Below are positions 1 through 6,003 of a stretch of DNA of 6,280 bases, piece after piece. This DNA comes from Alphaproteobacteria bacterium. Lineage in GTDB: Bacteria > Pseudomonadota > Alphaproteobacteria > UBA8366 > GCA-2717185. The notes under the pieces were generated by a model. That model saw only the letters and a program-made list of their open reading frames with translations. It was not told the DNA's origin and ran no database searches. The position numbers and the translations under genes are program-made. The DNA lies in the NCBI GenBank assembly GCA_016764135.1, contig JAESSL010000185.1:1-6280 (forward strand). Reading direction: 5' to 3'. Position 1 is the first letter of the stretch, and every line of letters begins with the position of its first letter.

Positions 1-2
1 AA

Positions 3-1031
3 TCCAACGAACTCCTGGTTCGCATTGGCGGCGCCGGGTTATGCCATTCAGATTTGTCCATCATTAATGGCTCAATTCCGCGCGCCCTGCCCATGGTTCT
101 CGGCCATGAAGGGGCGGGTGAAGTCGTGGAAATTGGCGACGGCGTCACCGATATAAATGTCGGCGACCATGTCGTTTTTCAGTTTAGATCCAGCTGCGGC
201 CGCTGTCGTCGGTGCCTCGAAGGCCGACCCGCCTTGTGCGAGGTCGCCGCAAAATCAAAATCAAATGGCGAACTTATGGCGGGCGGAAAACGCCTTAGTC
301 TCGACGGCGTTCCAATTTTCCATCATTCGGGCATATCGTGTATGGCGGAGTTTGCCGTGGTGGATCGCGGCACGGTCGTCGTTGTCGATAAATCTCTGTC
401 GCTCGTTGAAGCGGCGATCTTCGGCTGCGCCGTTATGACCGGCGTCGGCGCCGTTACTAATACTGCGCGTGTTCGACCGGGCGATTCGGTTGCGATTGTC
501 GGCATGGGCGGGGTTGGGCTCAACGCTCTATTGGGCGCCGTTTTGGCCGGGGCTGAACGGATTATCGCGATTGACGTCAGCGACGATAAATTGGGATTGG
601 CGCGCCAACTGGGCGCTACGGAAACCTATAACGCCAAAGACGCGGATTGTGTCGCAAACGTCCTGGAGGCCACAAAGGGTGGGGTCGACTTTGCCATAGA
701 GACAGCGGGCGCCATCGCGGCGATGGAAACCTGCTACGCGATATTGCGAACCGGCGGCAAAGTGATTGCGGCGGGCATTCCGCCCGTTAAGGAGTCGTTC
801 TCGTTCAAACCAGCGCAACTGGTCAGCGAGGAACGCGGAATTTTGGGGAGCTCCATGGGGAGCTGCGTGCCTGTGCGCGATATTCCACGCTATATCAGTC
901 TGTATCAGCAGGGGCGGTTGCCTGTTGATAAATTGATCGATGCCCAGGTTGGGTTTGACGGCGTGAATGAGGGCTTTGACAAATTGACGAGCGGTACGGT
1001 TGTTCGGCAGATTCTTGTGCCGGGTTTGTAA
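3..1031 (+). CDS. Zinc-dependent alcohol dehydrogenase, 5'-truncated by window edge
   Basis: Medium-chain NAD(P)-dependent alcohol or aldehyde dehydrogenase, cytosolic. The frame is open to the window edge and encodes 342 visible residues, so the TTG at 54 is an internal Leu codon and the true start lies upstream; roughly 25-30 residues are missing compared with the usual ~370 aa. Visible numbering starts at base 3. Catalytic-zinc ligands are Cys14 in GLCHSD, His35-Glu36 in GHEGAG and probably Cys142 in FGCAVMTG. A complete structural-zinc lobe has Cys65, Cys68, Cys71 and Cys79 (CX2CX2CX7C). The Rossmann motif GMGGVG lies at 167-172, and an acidic residue (Asp191 in AIDVSDDK) ends the second strand, which favours NAD over NADP. 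The C-terminal GSSMGSCVPVRDIPRY and LPVDKLI segments resemble the class III/liver-ADH-like bacterial subgroup. The substrate is unknown; true formaldehyde/glutathione activity is not supported. It lies 46 bp before an acyl-CoA dehydrogenase gene, suggesting shared catabolic use. Confidence 0.93.
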   Translation, partial: SNELLVRIGGAGLCHSDLSIINGSIPRALPMVLGHEGAGEVVEIGDGVTDINVGDHVVFQFRSSCGRCRRCLEGRPALCEVAAKSKSNGELMAGGKRLSLDGVPIFHHSGISCMAEFAVVDRGTVVVVDKSLSLVEAAIFGCAVMTGVGAVTNTARVRPGDSVAIVGMGGVGLNALLGAVLAGAERIIAIDVSDDKLGLARQLGATETYNAKDADCVANVLEATKGGVDFAIETAGAIAAMETCYAILRTGGKVIAAGIPPVKESFSFKPAQLVSEERGILGSSMGSCVPVRDIPRYISLYQQGRLPVDKLIDAQVGFDGVNEGFDKLTSGTVVRQILVPGL

Positions 1032-1077
1032 GGCGCGATCTTGCGTTTGAACGACCGTCTACATCGAAGGAGAAGAC

Positions 1078-2208
1078 ATGAAGTTTAACTTCACAGAGGA
1101 GCAACAGGAGTTCCGGTTGGTGTTGCGCCGGTTCCTGTCGGACCATTCGCCGACGACCGAAGTTCGCAGGTTGATGGAAACCGATGACGGATGCGATCCC
1201 GATGTCTGGCGTCAGGTTTGTCAGGATTTGGGACTGACCGGCGTTCATATTCCCGAAGCCTATGGCGGGCAGGGATTTGGTCTGGTCGAACTCGGGATCG
1301 TGTTGGAGGAAATGGGCCGCGCCTTGTTGTGCGCGCCGTATTTCGCCTCCACTGTCTTGGCGGCCACCACTATCCTGAATGTTGGAACGGAAGAGCAGAA
1401 AGTTACGCTTTTGCCGCCAATTGCGGCGGGAGAGATGATTGCGACACTGGCGTTTGCGGAAGACAGTGGACGCTGGGACAGCAGCGGCGTTGAAATGACC
1501 GCGACGTCTTCTGGCGACGAATTTAGCCTGAGTGGCTGCAAGAGTTTCGTCCTGGATGGCGCGAGCGCAGGCCAGATTGTCGCCGTGGCGCGGCGTCCTG
1601 GTTCAACGGGCGACGAGGGCGTTTCCCTGTTTTTGGTCAGTCCCGATGCGGAAGGCCTCACGCGTACGCTACTGGAATCAATGGATCCGACGCGCAAACT
1701 GGCGCGGCTGGAATTCAACAACGTCCGGGCGACCTTGCTCGGGGCGGAGGGCGAAGCCGCGGCGCCGCTATCCAAAACAATGGATCAGGCGGCGATCTGT
1801 CTCGCAAACGAGATGGTCGGCGGGGCGGATATTCTCCGTGAATCCGCTGTCGAATATTCGCTGTTGCGGGTTCAGTTCGGCCGTGCTGTCGGTTCGTTTC
1901 AGGCCATAAAGCACAAGGCGGCGGATATGCTGCTTGAGGTCGAGATGGCGAAGGCGGCGGCGTATTACGCTGCGGGCGCGCATGACGAAGGCGACGATGA
2001 CTGGCCCGCCATGGCCTCGCTGGCGAAGGCGAGCGCCGGTGACGCTTATATGCAGGCCGCAATTCATACTGTGCAAATGCATGGCGGTATCGGGTTTACC
2101 TGGGATAACGATACGCATTTATGGTTCAAACGCGCGAAAAGCTCGGAAGTCTTCCTGGGCGATTCGGCGCATCATCGTGAATTGATGATGCAACGTTGGC
2201 CGGAATAA
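1078..2208 (+). CDS. Acyl-CoA dehydrogenase, short subunit (FadE27/FadE28-like)
   Basis: FAD-dependent acyl-CoA dehydrogenase family protein of 376 aa, normal length for the family. The start is supported by AAGGAG at 1067-1072, five bases before the ATG. The N-terminal helical domain spans about residues 6-115 (FTEEQQEFR; PEAYGGQGFGLVELGIVLEEMG), the middle beta domain about 120-220 and the C-terminal helical domain about 232-373. The C-terminal domain carries the FAD-contact motif QFGRAVGSFQAIKHKAADM (266-284) and MHGGIGFTWDNDTHLWFKRA (334-353). The middle-domain signature SEPGSGSD is not preserved (AFAEDSGRWDSS, 126-136). At the position of the usual catalytic Glu in the YEGT motif there is Leu360 (VFLGDSAHHRE). 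A Glu is present at 245 in CLANEMVGGA, near the alternative base position of the IVD/LCAD type, so inactivity cannot be assumed. These features fit the non-catalytic or partner subunit of a heteromeric dehydrogenase with the next gene. Family assignment is firm; substrate is unknown. Confidence 0.93.
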   Translation: MKFNFTEEQQEFRLVLRRFLSDHSPTTEVRRLMETDDGCDPDVWRQVCQDLGLTGVHIPEAYGGQGFGLVELGIVLEEMGRALLCAPYFASTVLAATTILNVGTEEQKVTLLPPIAAGEMIATLAFAEDSGRWDSSGVEMTATSSGDEFSLSGCKSFVLDGASAGQIVAVARRPGSTGDEGVSLFLVSPDAEGLTRTLLESMDPTRKLARLEFNNVRATLLGAEGEAAAPLSKTMDQAAICLANEMVGGADILRESAVEYSLLRVQFGRAVGSFQAIKHKAADMLLEVEMAKAAAYYAAGAHDEGDDDWPAMASLAKASAGDAYMQAAIHTVQMHGGIGFTWDNDTHLWFKRAKSSEVFLGDSAHHRELMMQRWPE

Positions 2209-2210
2209 GA

Positions 2211-2218
2211 GGAAAGGG
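2211..2218 (+). promoter_or_regulatory. Ribosome binding site fixing the start of the second acyl-CoA dehydrogenase
   Basis: A purine-rich GGAAAGGG tract sits seven bases upstream of the ATG at 2226. It lies downstream of the alternative in-frame TTG at 2196, which would overlap the preceding gene and has no such tract before it. The ATG at 2226 is therefore preferred. The same ten bases, GGAAAGGGCG, recur at 3503-3512 before the next gene. Confidence 0.6.
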
Positions 2219-2225
2219 CGATACA

Positions 2226-3482
2226 ATGAGCGATCCTACAGAAGAATCAGTCCGGTCCGAAGCGCGCGCTTGGCTGGAAGCGAACTGGAGCCCGGATTTG
2301 GGGCTTGTCGAGTGGCGACACAAACTGGCCGATTCAGGCTGGGGCGTACCGACCTGGCCAACTGACTGGTACGGAAAAGGGTATTCGGATCCCCTCGGTC
2401 GAGTGATTGAAGAAGAGTTTGACCGCATTGGCGCTGTCAGCGTCGCCAGAACCGGGATTCGGAACCTGGCGGCGGCGACATTGCTGGAGCATGGCACCAA
2501 AATGCAGAAGGAGAAGTTTCTGCTTCGCATCCTGACCGGTGAAGATACATGGTGTCAGTTGTTCAGCGAGCCCGGTAGTGGGTCTGATCTGGCGGGCGCA
2601 TCCACTCGCGCCGACAAAAAAGGCAACAAGTGGATCATTAACGGCCAGAAAGTCTGGACGACAAGCGCGCATCACGCCCAGTACGGTCTGTTGCTGGCGC
2701 GGACGGATTGGGATGTGCCGAAACATAAAGGGTTAAGCTATTTCATCTTGGATATTGAACAGCCCGGCGTTGAGGTCCAACCGCTTCGCCAGATGAATGG
2801 CCATGCATCGTTTAATCAGGTGTTCTTTACCGATGCAGTGATTGAACCGGAATTTCAGGTCAGTGAATTAGGGGATGGCTGGAAAGTCGCCACGACGACC
2901 CTGATGAATGAACGTCGCGGCGCCGATGGCCTGCGCCGTTACGCCAAGGCGACAGAAAAGCCCGGACGCGCTTACGCTGAGGAGGCGGAGGAGATTGCGC
3001 ACCAACTGGAGCCCTATAAATGGTATCCGCAACGCGCCGGGCGGGTTGATCTGGTATTGCAGCGCGCGCGGGAGACCGGAAAAATTAACGACCCGGCAAT
3101 TCGTCAGGAAATCGCCAAATTGCTGACCATGTCGAAATCAACTGAATGGACAGCGCGCCGGGCGCGGGCGGCGGCGGATCTGGGATTGCCGCAGGGCCCG
3201 GAAGGCTCCATCGGCAAACTGGCGGCCAGTAACGTCGCGCGCAAGGCGGCGCTGGTGCATACAATGTTGTCCGGCGCAGATGCGATGTTAACCGGTGAAA
3301 ACAGCACAATGGGGGGCGTTATTGCTGAAATTTTTGTCTCTACGCCTGCGACGTCAATTGCCGGCGGAACGGATGAAATTCAAAAAAACATCATTTCCGA
3401 GCGTGTTTTAAAACTACCAAAAGAGGCGCGCACCGACACGGACCGTCCTTTCCGCGATGTCCCGCGGAATATCGTAACGTAA
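2226..3482 (+). CDS. Acyl-CoA dehydrogenase, long subunit (FadE17/FadE26-like)
   Basis: FAD-dependent acyl-CoA dehydrogenase of 418 aa from the ATG at 2226, chosen over an in-frame TTG at 2196 because of the GGAAAGGG tract just upstream. The N-terminal domain (about 1-105) contains WGVPTWPTDWYGKGYSDP. The classical family signature FSEPGSGSDLAG is intact at 113-124, followed by GQKVWTTSAHHAQYG (140-154), which contacts the flavin. The usual YEGT glutamate is replaced by Gly (SIAGGTDEIQ, 377-386). Glu229 in LMNERRG lies where IVD/LCAD-type enzymes and FadE26 carry their base, so it is the probable catalytic residue. The canonical FGR-x-FQ motif is absent; instead there is a charged segment (about 233-275) and NDPAIRQEIAKLL (288-300), typical of the FadE6/17/26 branch. 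It sits 17 bp after the shorter subunit, and the two probably form one complex that dehydrogenates a CoA thioester. The acyl substrate is not deducible; a steroid or isoprenoid side chain is only one possibility. Confidence 0.93.
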   Translation: MSDPTEESVRSEARAWLEANWSPDLGLVEWRHKLADSGWGVPTWPTDWYGKGYSDPLGRVIEEEFDRIGAVSVARTGIRNLAAATLLEHGTKMQKEKFLLRILTGEDTWCQLFSEPGSGSDLAGASTRADKKGNKWIINGQKVWTTSAHHAQYGLLLARTDWDVPKHKGLSYFILDIEQPGVEVQPLRQMNGHASFNQVFFTDAVIEPEFQVSELGDGWKVATTTLMNERRGADGLRRYAKATEKPGRAYAEEAEEIAHQLEPYKWYPQRAGRVDLVLQRARETGKINDPAIRQEIAKLLTMSKSTEWTARRARAAADLGLPQGPEGSIGKLAASNVARKAALVHTMLSGADAMLTGENSTMGGVIAEIFVSTPATSIAGGTDEIQKNIISERVLKLPKEARTDTDRPFRDVPRNIVT

Positions 3483-3516
3483 GGGGCTGTAAAATCACTG
3501 CGGGAAAGGGCGCTGG

Positions 3517-3927
3517 ATGGAAGTTGCGGGCGTAGAATTAGTGTCGGTCCTTGTGGCCGCCGCCGCGAGTTTTTTGTTTGGAAGCCTCTATTATTTCACG
3601 CTGGCGCGCCCCTGGCGGGAGGCTGTCGGCAAATCCGAAGAAGAAATTGCGATCGCCATGTCGGCGCGAACCTTCATTGTCGCCGCGCTCGCCCAACTGG
3701 TTATGGCGTTCATGTTGGCGGGCGTGCTGATGCACATTGGTATCGGATCTATTCGTGCGGGCATGTTATCGGCGACATTCCTATGGTTTGGCTTTGTGCT
3801 CACAACCATGACCGTCAACCATGGTTTTCAGGGCGCACGGCGTTCACTGACTTTGATTGATGGTGGTCATTGGCTGGGCGTCCTGTTGATACAGGGCGCT
3901 ATTTTAGGTTGGTGGGGTGAGGGGTAG
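3517..3927 (+). CDS. DUF1761 family small integral membrane protein
   Basis: A 136-aa, strongly hydrophobic protein with four likely transmembrane segments at about residues 7-29, 52-75, 81-100 and 113-133, and no cleavable signal peptide evident. The pattern of a short cytosolic-like amphipathic loop after helix 1 (RPWREAVGKSEEE), then WFGFVLTTMTVNHGFQGARRSLTLIDGGHW and a closing GWWG, matches the DUF1761 family as I remember it; length is usual for that family. The conserved Asn101-His102 and Asp115-Gly-Gly-His118 are polar residues next to helices and may bind a ligand or lipid, but the family has no established function. The start is supported by GGGAAAGGG at 3502-3510, six bases before the ATG. 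It follows the second acyl-CoA dehydrogenase by 34 bp on the same strand, so co-transcription is likely, but a role in the same pathway is inferred from position only. Confidence 0.85.
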   Translation: MEVAGVELVSVLVAAAASFLFGSLYYFTLARPWREAVGKSEEEIAIAMSARTFIVAALAQLVMAFMLAGVLMHIGIGSIRAGMLSATFLWFGFVLTTMTVNHGFQGARRSLTLIDGGHWLGVLLIQGAILGWWGEG

Positions 3928-3973
3928 CGCTTCGTGACAAACAGGAAGGTTTGTCTAAATTGGAAAAAGCGCT
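3926..3973. repeat. Nested inverted repeat (two-tier stem-loop) between the DUF1761 and flavoprotein genes
   Basis: The outer arms AGCGCTT (3926-3932) and AAGCGCT (3967-3973) are perfect 7-bp complements. Inside them, GACAAAC (3936-3942) and GTTTGTC (3949-3955) form a second perfect 7-bp stem with a 6-base loop, AGGAAG. The outer left arm overlaps the last two bases of the DUF1761 stop codon. No T-run follows, so this is not a classical intrinsic terminator. It could be an mRNA structure that separates two transcription or decay units, or an operator, since each half of the outer arms contains the palindrome AGCGCT. Confidence 0.45.
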
Positions 3974-3997
3974 CTCCAGACGAAGATTTAACACTCA

Positions 3998-5470
3998 ATG
4001 AACATTCCTCCTGAATTGCGCGACGCGCATGGACACGATGAATTGGCGGCGTTGGAACAGCGCGTTCGTCAGGACCTCTCCTTTCTTGGCGACCCGGCCA
4101 AGAGCTGGATTCCTGCAGGAGATCAAGGGGGGCGCGAACCCCGTAGCGACGTCGTCATTATCGGTGCGGGCATGTGCGGGCTCGCGGCTTTTTTCGCCCT
4201 GCGACGGGGCGGCGTGGACAACATTCGAATCCTCGACCGGTCGGCCATCGGCGTTGAAGGTCCCTGGGCTAAATACGCACGAATGGAAACCTTGCGCTCG
4301 CCAAAACAATTGACGGGGCCGGCGTCGGGAATGGCTAACCTTACCTTTCAGGCGTGGTGCAGGGCAAAGTATGGCGAGGCGTTTTGGGACGCGATGGACA
4401 AAATTCCGCGTCTGATGTGGATGGCGTATTTGTCCTGGTATCGTCAAGTACTGGAAATCCCTGTTGAAAACCAAACCTCGGTTGACGAAATAACGCCCCA
4501 TGACGATGGGCTTCGCTTGATTTTGTCTGGCTCGGCCGCCTCTACGAAAACTATTCAAACCCGCAAAGTCGTTCTTGCGACGGGCCGCGAAGGTCTGGCC
4601 GCCCCCAGTATTCCTGCTTTCATGGACTCTGCGCCTAAACAGATGTGGGCGCATACGGCGGAAGACATCGATTTTGAAAACCTGAAAAACAAGCGAGTCG
4701 TTGTCATCGGCATTGGCGCGTCAGCCGTGGATAACGCGGCGGAAGCTCTGGAAGCGGGCGCGACGGAAGTCCGTCACCTGATTCGACGCTCAGAGATGCC
4801 GCGCATCAACAAGATGATGGGGATCGGGTCCTTTGGTTTCACTGCTGGTTTTCCGGAATTATCCGAAGATTGGCGCTGGAAATTTCTGCATTACGCCGGG
4901 CGCGCGCAAACGCCAGCGCCACGCGCCTCCACGCAGCGGGTTAGTCGACACAAGAACGCCTATTTTCACTTCAACGCGGGCGTTGCAGCCGTTCAGGAAA
5001 AGAGTTCGGCGTTGCGGATAACCACTGTGCAAGGCGCCAATCTGACGACGGATTTTATCATCCTGGGCACCGGATTTATCGTTGAACCTGTGGCGGAGCC
5101 TGCGCTACGCTATTATTCGAAGGAAATTCTCTTGTGGCGAGACGCTTATACGCCGCCCTCCGGACTGGAGGATGACGAGTTGGCGAAGTTTCCGTATCTG
5201 GGGCGTGATTTCGCCTTTCAGGAACGGACTCCCGGCGCTGCGCCATGGCTTCGGCATATTCACTGCTTCAACTTTGGCTCGACGATGAGCCTGGGAAAAG
5301 TAAGCGGCGATATCCCTGCGGTCAGTGTAGGCGCAAGCTGGTTGTCGCGGGAGATGGCGGCAAACTTTTACGCCGAGGACATTGAAAGCCATTGGCGAGG
5401 ACTACAGGACTACGACAAACCGGAATTATTGGGCGATGAATGGGTCGCCAGCGACATTCCCGACGCGTAG
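3998..5470 (+). CDS. FAD/NAD(P)-binding monooxygenase-like flavoprotein (CzcO/FMO-like)
   Basis: A cytosolic flavoprotein of 490 aa with two dinucleotide-binding folds in the order seen in flavin-containing and Baeyer-Villiger monooxygenases. The FAD-binding motif is VVIIGAGMCG (52-61) and the NADPH-type motif is VVVIGIGASAVDNAAE (234-249). ATG-like hinge motifs are VVLATGREG (191-199) and DFIILGTGF (352-360). Such enzymes use NADPH and O2 to oxygenate a hydrophobic substrate or a heteroatom; the substrate here is unknown. The classical fingerprint FxGxxxHxxxW/F is degenerate: His219 is kept in PKQMWAHTAED, but the Phe, Gly and final aromatic positions are Pro213, Gln215 and Asp223. About 50 residues precede the first fold, longer than in many homologues. 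The ATG at 3998 has only a weak upstream GAAGA (3982-3986), so the start is less certain than the frame. It follows the DUF1761 gene after 70 bp containing a nested inverted repeat and is followed by a CMD gene pair. A SidA/PvdA-like N-hydroxylase is an alternative label. Confidence 0.88.
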   Translation: MNIPPELRDAHGHDELAALEQRVRQDLSFLGDPAKSWIPAGDQGGREPRSDVVIIGAGMCGLAAFFALRRGGVDNIRILDRSAIGVEGPWAKYARMETLRSPKQLTGPASGMANLTFQAWCRAKYGEAFWDAMDKIPRLMWMAYLSWYRQVLEIPVENQTSVDEITPHDDGLRLILSGSAASTKTIQTRKVVLATGREGLAAPSIPAFMDSAPKQMWAHTAEDIDFENLKNKRVVVIGIGASAVDNAAEALEAGATEVRHLIRRSEMPRINKMMGIGSFGFTAGFPELSEDWRWKFLHYAGRAQTPAPRASTQRVSRHKNAYFHFNAGVAAVQEKSSALRITTVQGANLTTDFIILGTGFIVEPVAEPALRYYSKEILLWRDAYTPPSGLEDDELAKFPYLGRDFAFQERTPGAAPWLRHIHCFNFGSTMSLGKVSGDIPAVSVGASWLSREMAANFYAEDIESHWRGLQDYDKPELLGDEWVASDIPDA

Positions 5471-5476
5471 GCGTCG
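5461..5476. repeat. Stem-loop spanning the flavoprotein stop codon
   Basis: CGACGC (5461-5466) and GCGTCG (5471-5476) are perfect 6-bp inverted arms around the tetraloop GTAG, which contains the TAG stop codon of the flavoprotein gene. The stem is all strong or mixed GC-rich pairs. No T-run follows, so a simple intrinsic terminator is unlikely. Confidence 0.35.
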
Positions 5477-5482
5477 TATAAT
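5477..5482 (+). promoter_or_regulatory. Possible -10 element (TATAAT) upstream of the CMD gene pair
   Basis: A perfect TATAAT hexamer lies in the 44-bp gap before the ATG at 5515. No convincing -35 box is present 16-18 bp upstream (ACATTC or similar at 5453-5460), and that stretch is coding. A palindrome, GGTTGCAACC, lies just downstream at 5488-5497 and could be a regulator site. The hexamer may be chance; the call is tentative. Confidence 0.22.
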
Positions 5483-5514
5483 CAACTGGTTGCAACCGAG
5501 TATGGTCACACGGC

Positions 5515-6003
5515 ATGACAGATATATTTAAAACCGCCGCCGTTAAGGCGTCAGGCATTAACGCCGAACATCCCTTGGCGGCGGTGCTAAGCGAGCGCAG
5601 CGATATTATGGCGATGACGCAGCAATCTCACGACGCCGCGATTATCCCCTCTGACCCAGGCGGTCTGCCGCATTCGCTGCGCGCGGCGTTGGCTTGTCGA
5701 ATGGCCCGGTTAAATCACGAAGAGGCGATGGCTACGCATTTTACTGCGCTCGCGGGAGAGGACCATGAGCAGGTCTGCGACCCCGCCTATGATGGCGGCG
5801 CTGATGGCCGGTTATGCGCCATTATTCGACACACGGATTTGACGACCGTTGATGTAAAATCAACAGTCTCTGACGATATCGAAGCCCTCAAAGCCGCTGG
5901 CGTCTCTGAAGATGACATCGTGCGCTTGTCGCAACTGGTCGCGTTTGTGAATTATCAGGTTCGATTGGCCACCGGACTTCGCATTTTGGGAGAGATGTCA
6001 TGA
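5515..6003 (+). CDS. CMD-domain protein, Avi_7170-like
   Basis: A 162-aa soluble protein of the carboxymuconolactone decarboxylase/AhpD-like fold, resembling the Avi_7170 subgroup (HPLAAVLSERSDIMAMTQQSHDA near residues 19-41; LPHSLRAALACRMARLNHEE at 51-70; LVAFVNYQVRLATGLRIL at 141-158). AhpD-type enzymes use a CxxC pair for peroxidase or disulfide chemistry. Here the equivalent of that helix reads ARLNHEEAMATHF with no CxxC, and the Cys residues (61, 88, 101) are scattered. It is therefore probably not an AhpD-type peroxidase on its own and may be a partner of the next gene product. No good Shine-Dalgarno sequence precedes the ATG, but the start leaves a family-like N-terminus. Its stop overlaps the start of the next CMD gene (ATGA), indicating translational coupling. 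The subgroup is known to occur beside Avi_7169-like proteins and flavin-dependent monooxygenases, which matches the context here. Confidence 0.85.
   Translation: MTDIFKTAAVKASGINAEHPLAAVLSERSDIMAMTQQSHDAAIIPSDPGGLPHSLRAALACRMARLNHEEAMATHFTALAGEDHEQVCDPAYDGGADGRLCAIIRHTDLTTVDVKSTVSDDIEALKAAGVSEDDIVRLSQLVAFVNYQVRLATGLRILGEMS

Noticed and set aside
54..56. TTG as the start of the alcohol dehydrogenase
   Set aside because: The frame is open to base 3, and the upstream codons encode the conserved GLCHSD motif with the catalytic-zinc Cys, so the TTG is an internal Leu.
844..866. Short direct repeat GGGGAGCT, twice, 12 bp apart
   Set aside because: It lies inside the alcohol dehydrogenase and encodes the conserved GSSMGSC segment, so it is explained by coding.
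1260..1775. 171-aa open frame on the - strand
   Set aside because: It is a shadow of the first acyl-CoA dehydrogenase; Ser/Pro/Ala-rich composition fits antisense of a GC-rich gene.
2196..2198. TTG start for the second acyl-CoA dehydrogenase
   Set aside because: It would overlap the upstream gene and lacks a good ribosome binding site; the ATG at 2226 is preceded by GGAAAGGG and begins a family-like N-terminus.
3995..4654. 219-aa open frame on the - strand
   Set aside because: It lies almost entirely antisense to the flavoprotein gene, whose motifs are unambiguous; its translation is Arg/Pro-rich with no recognisable domain.
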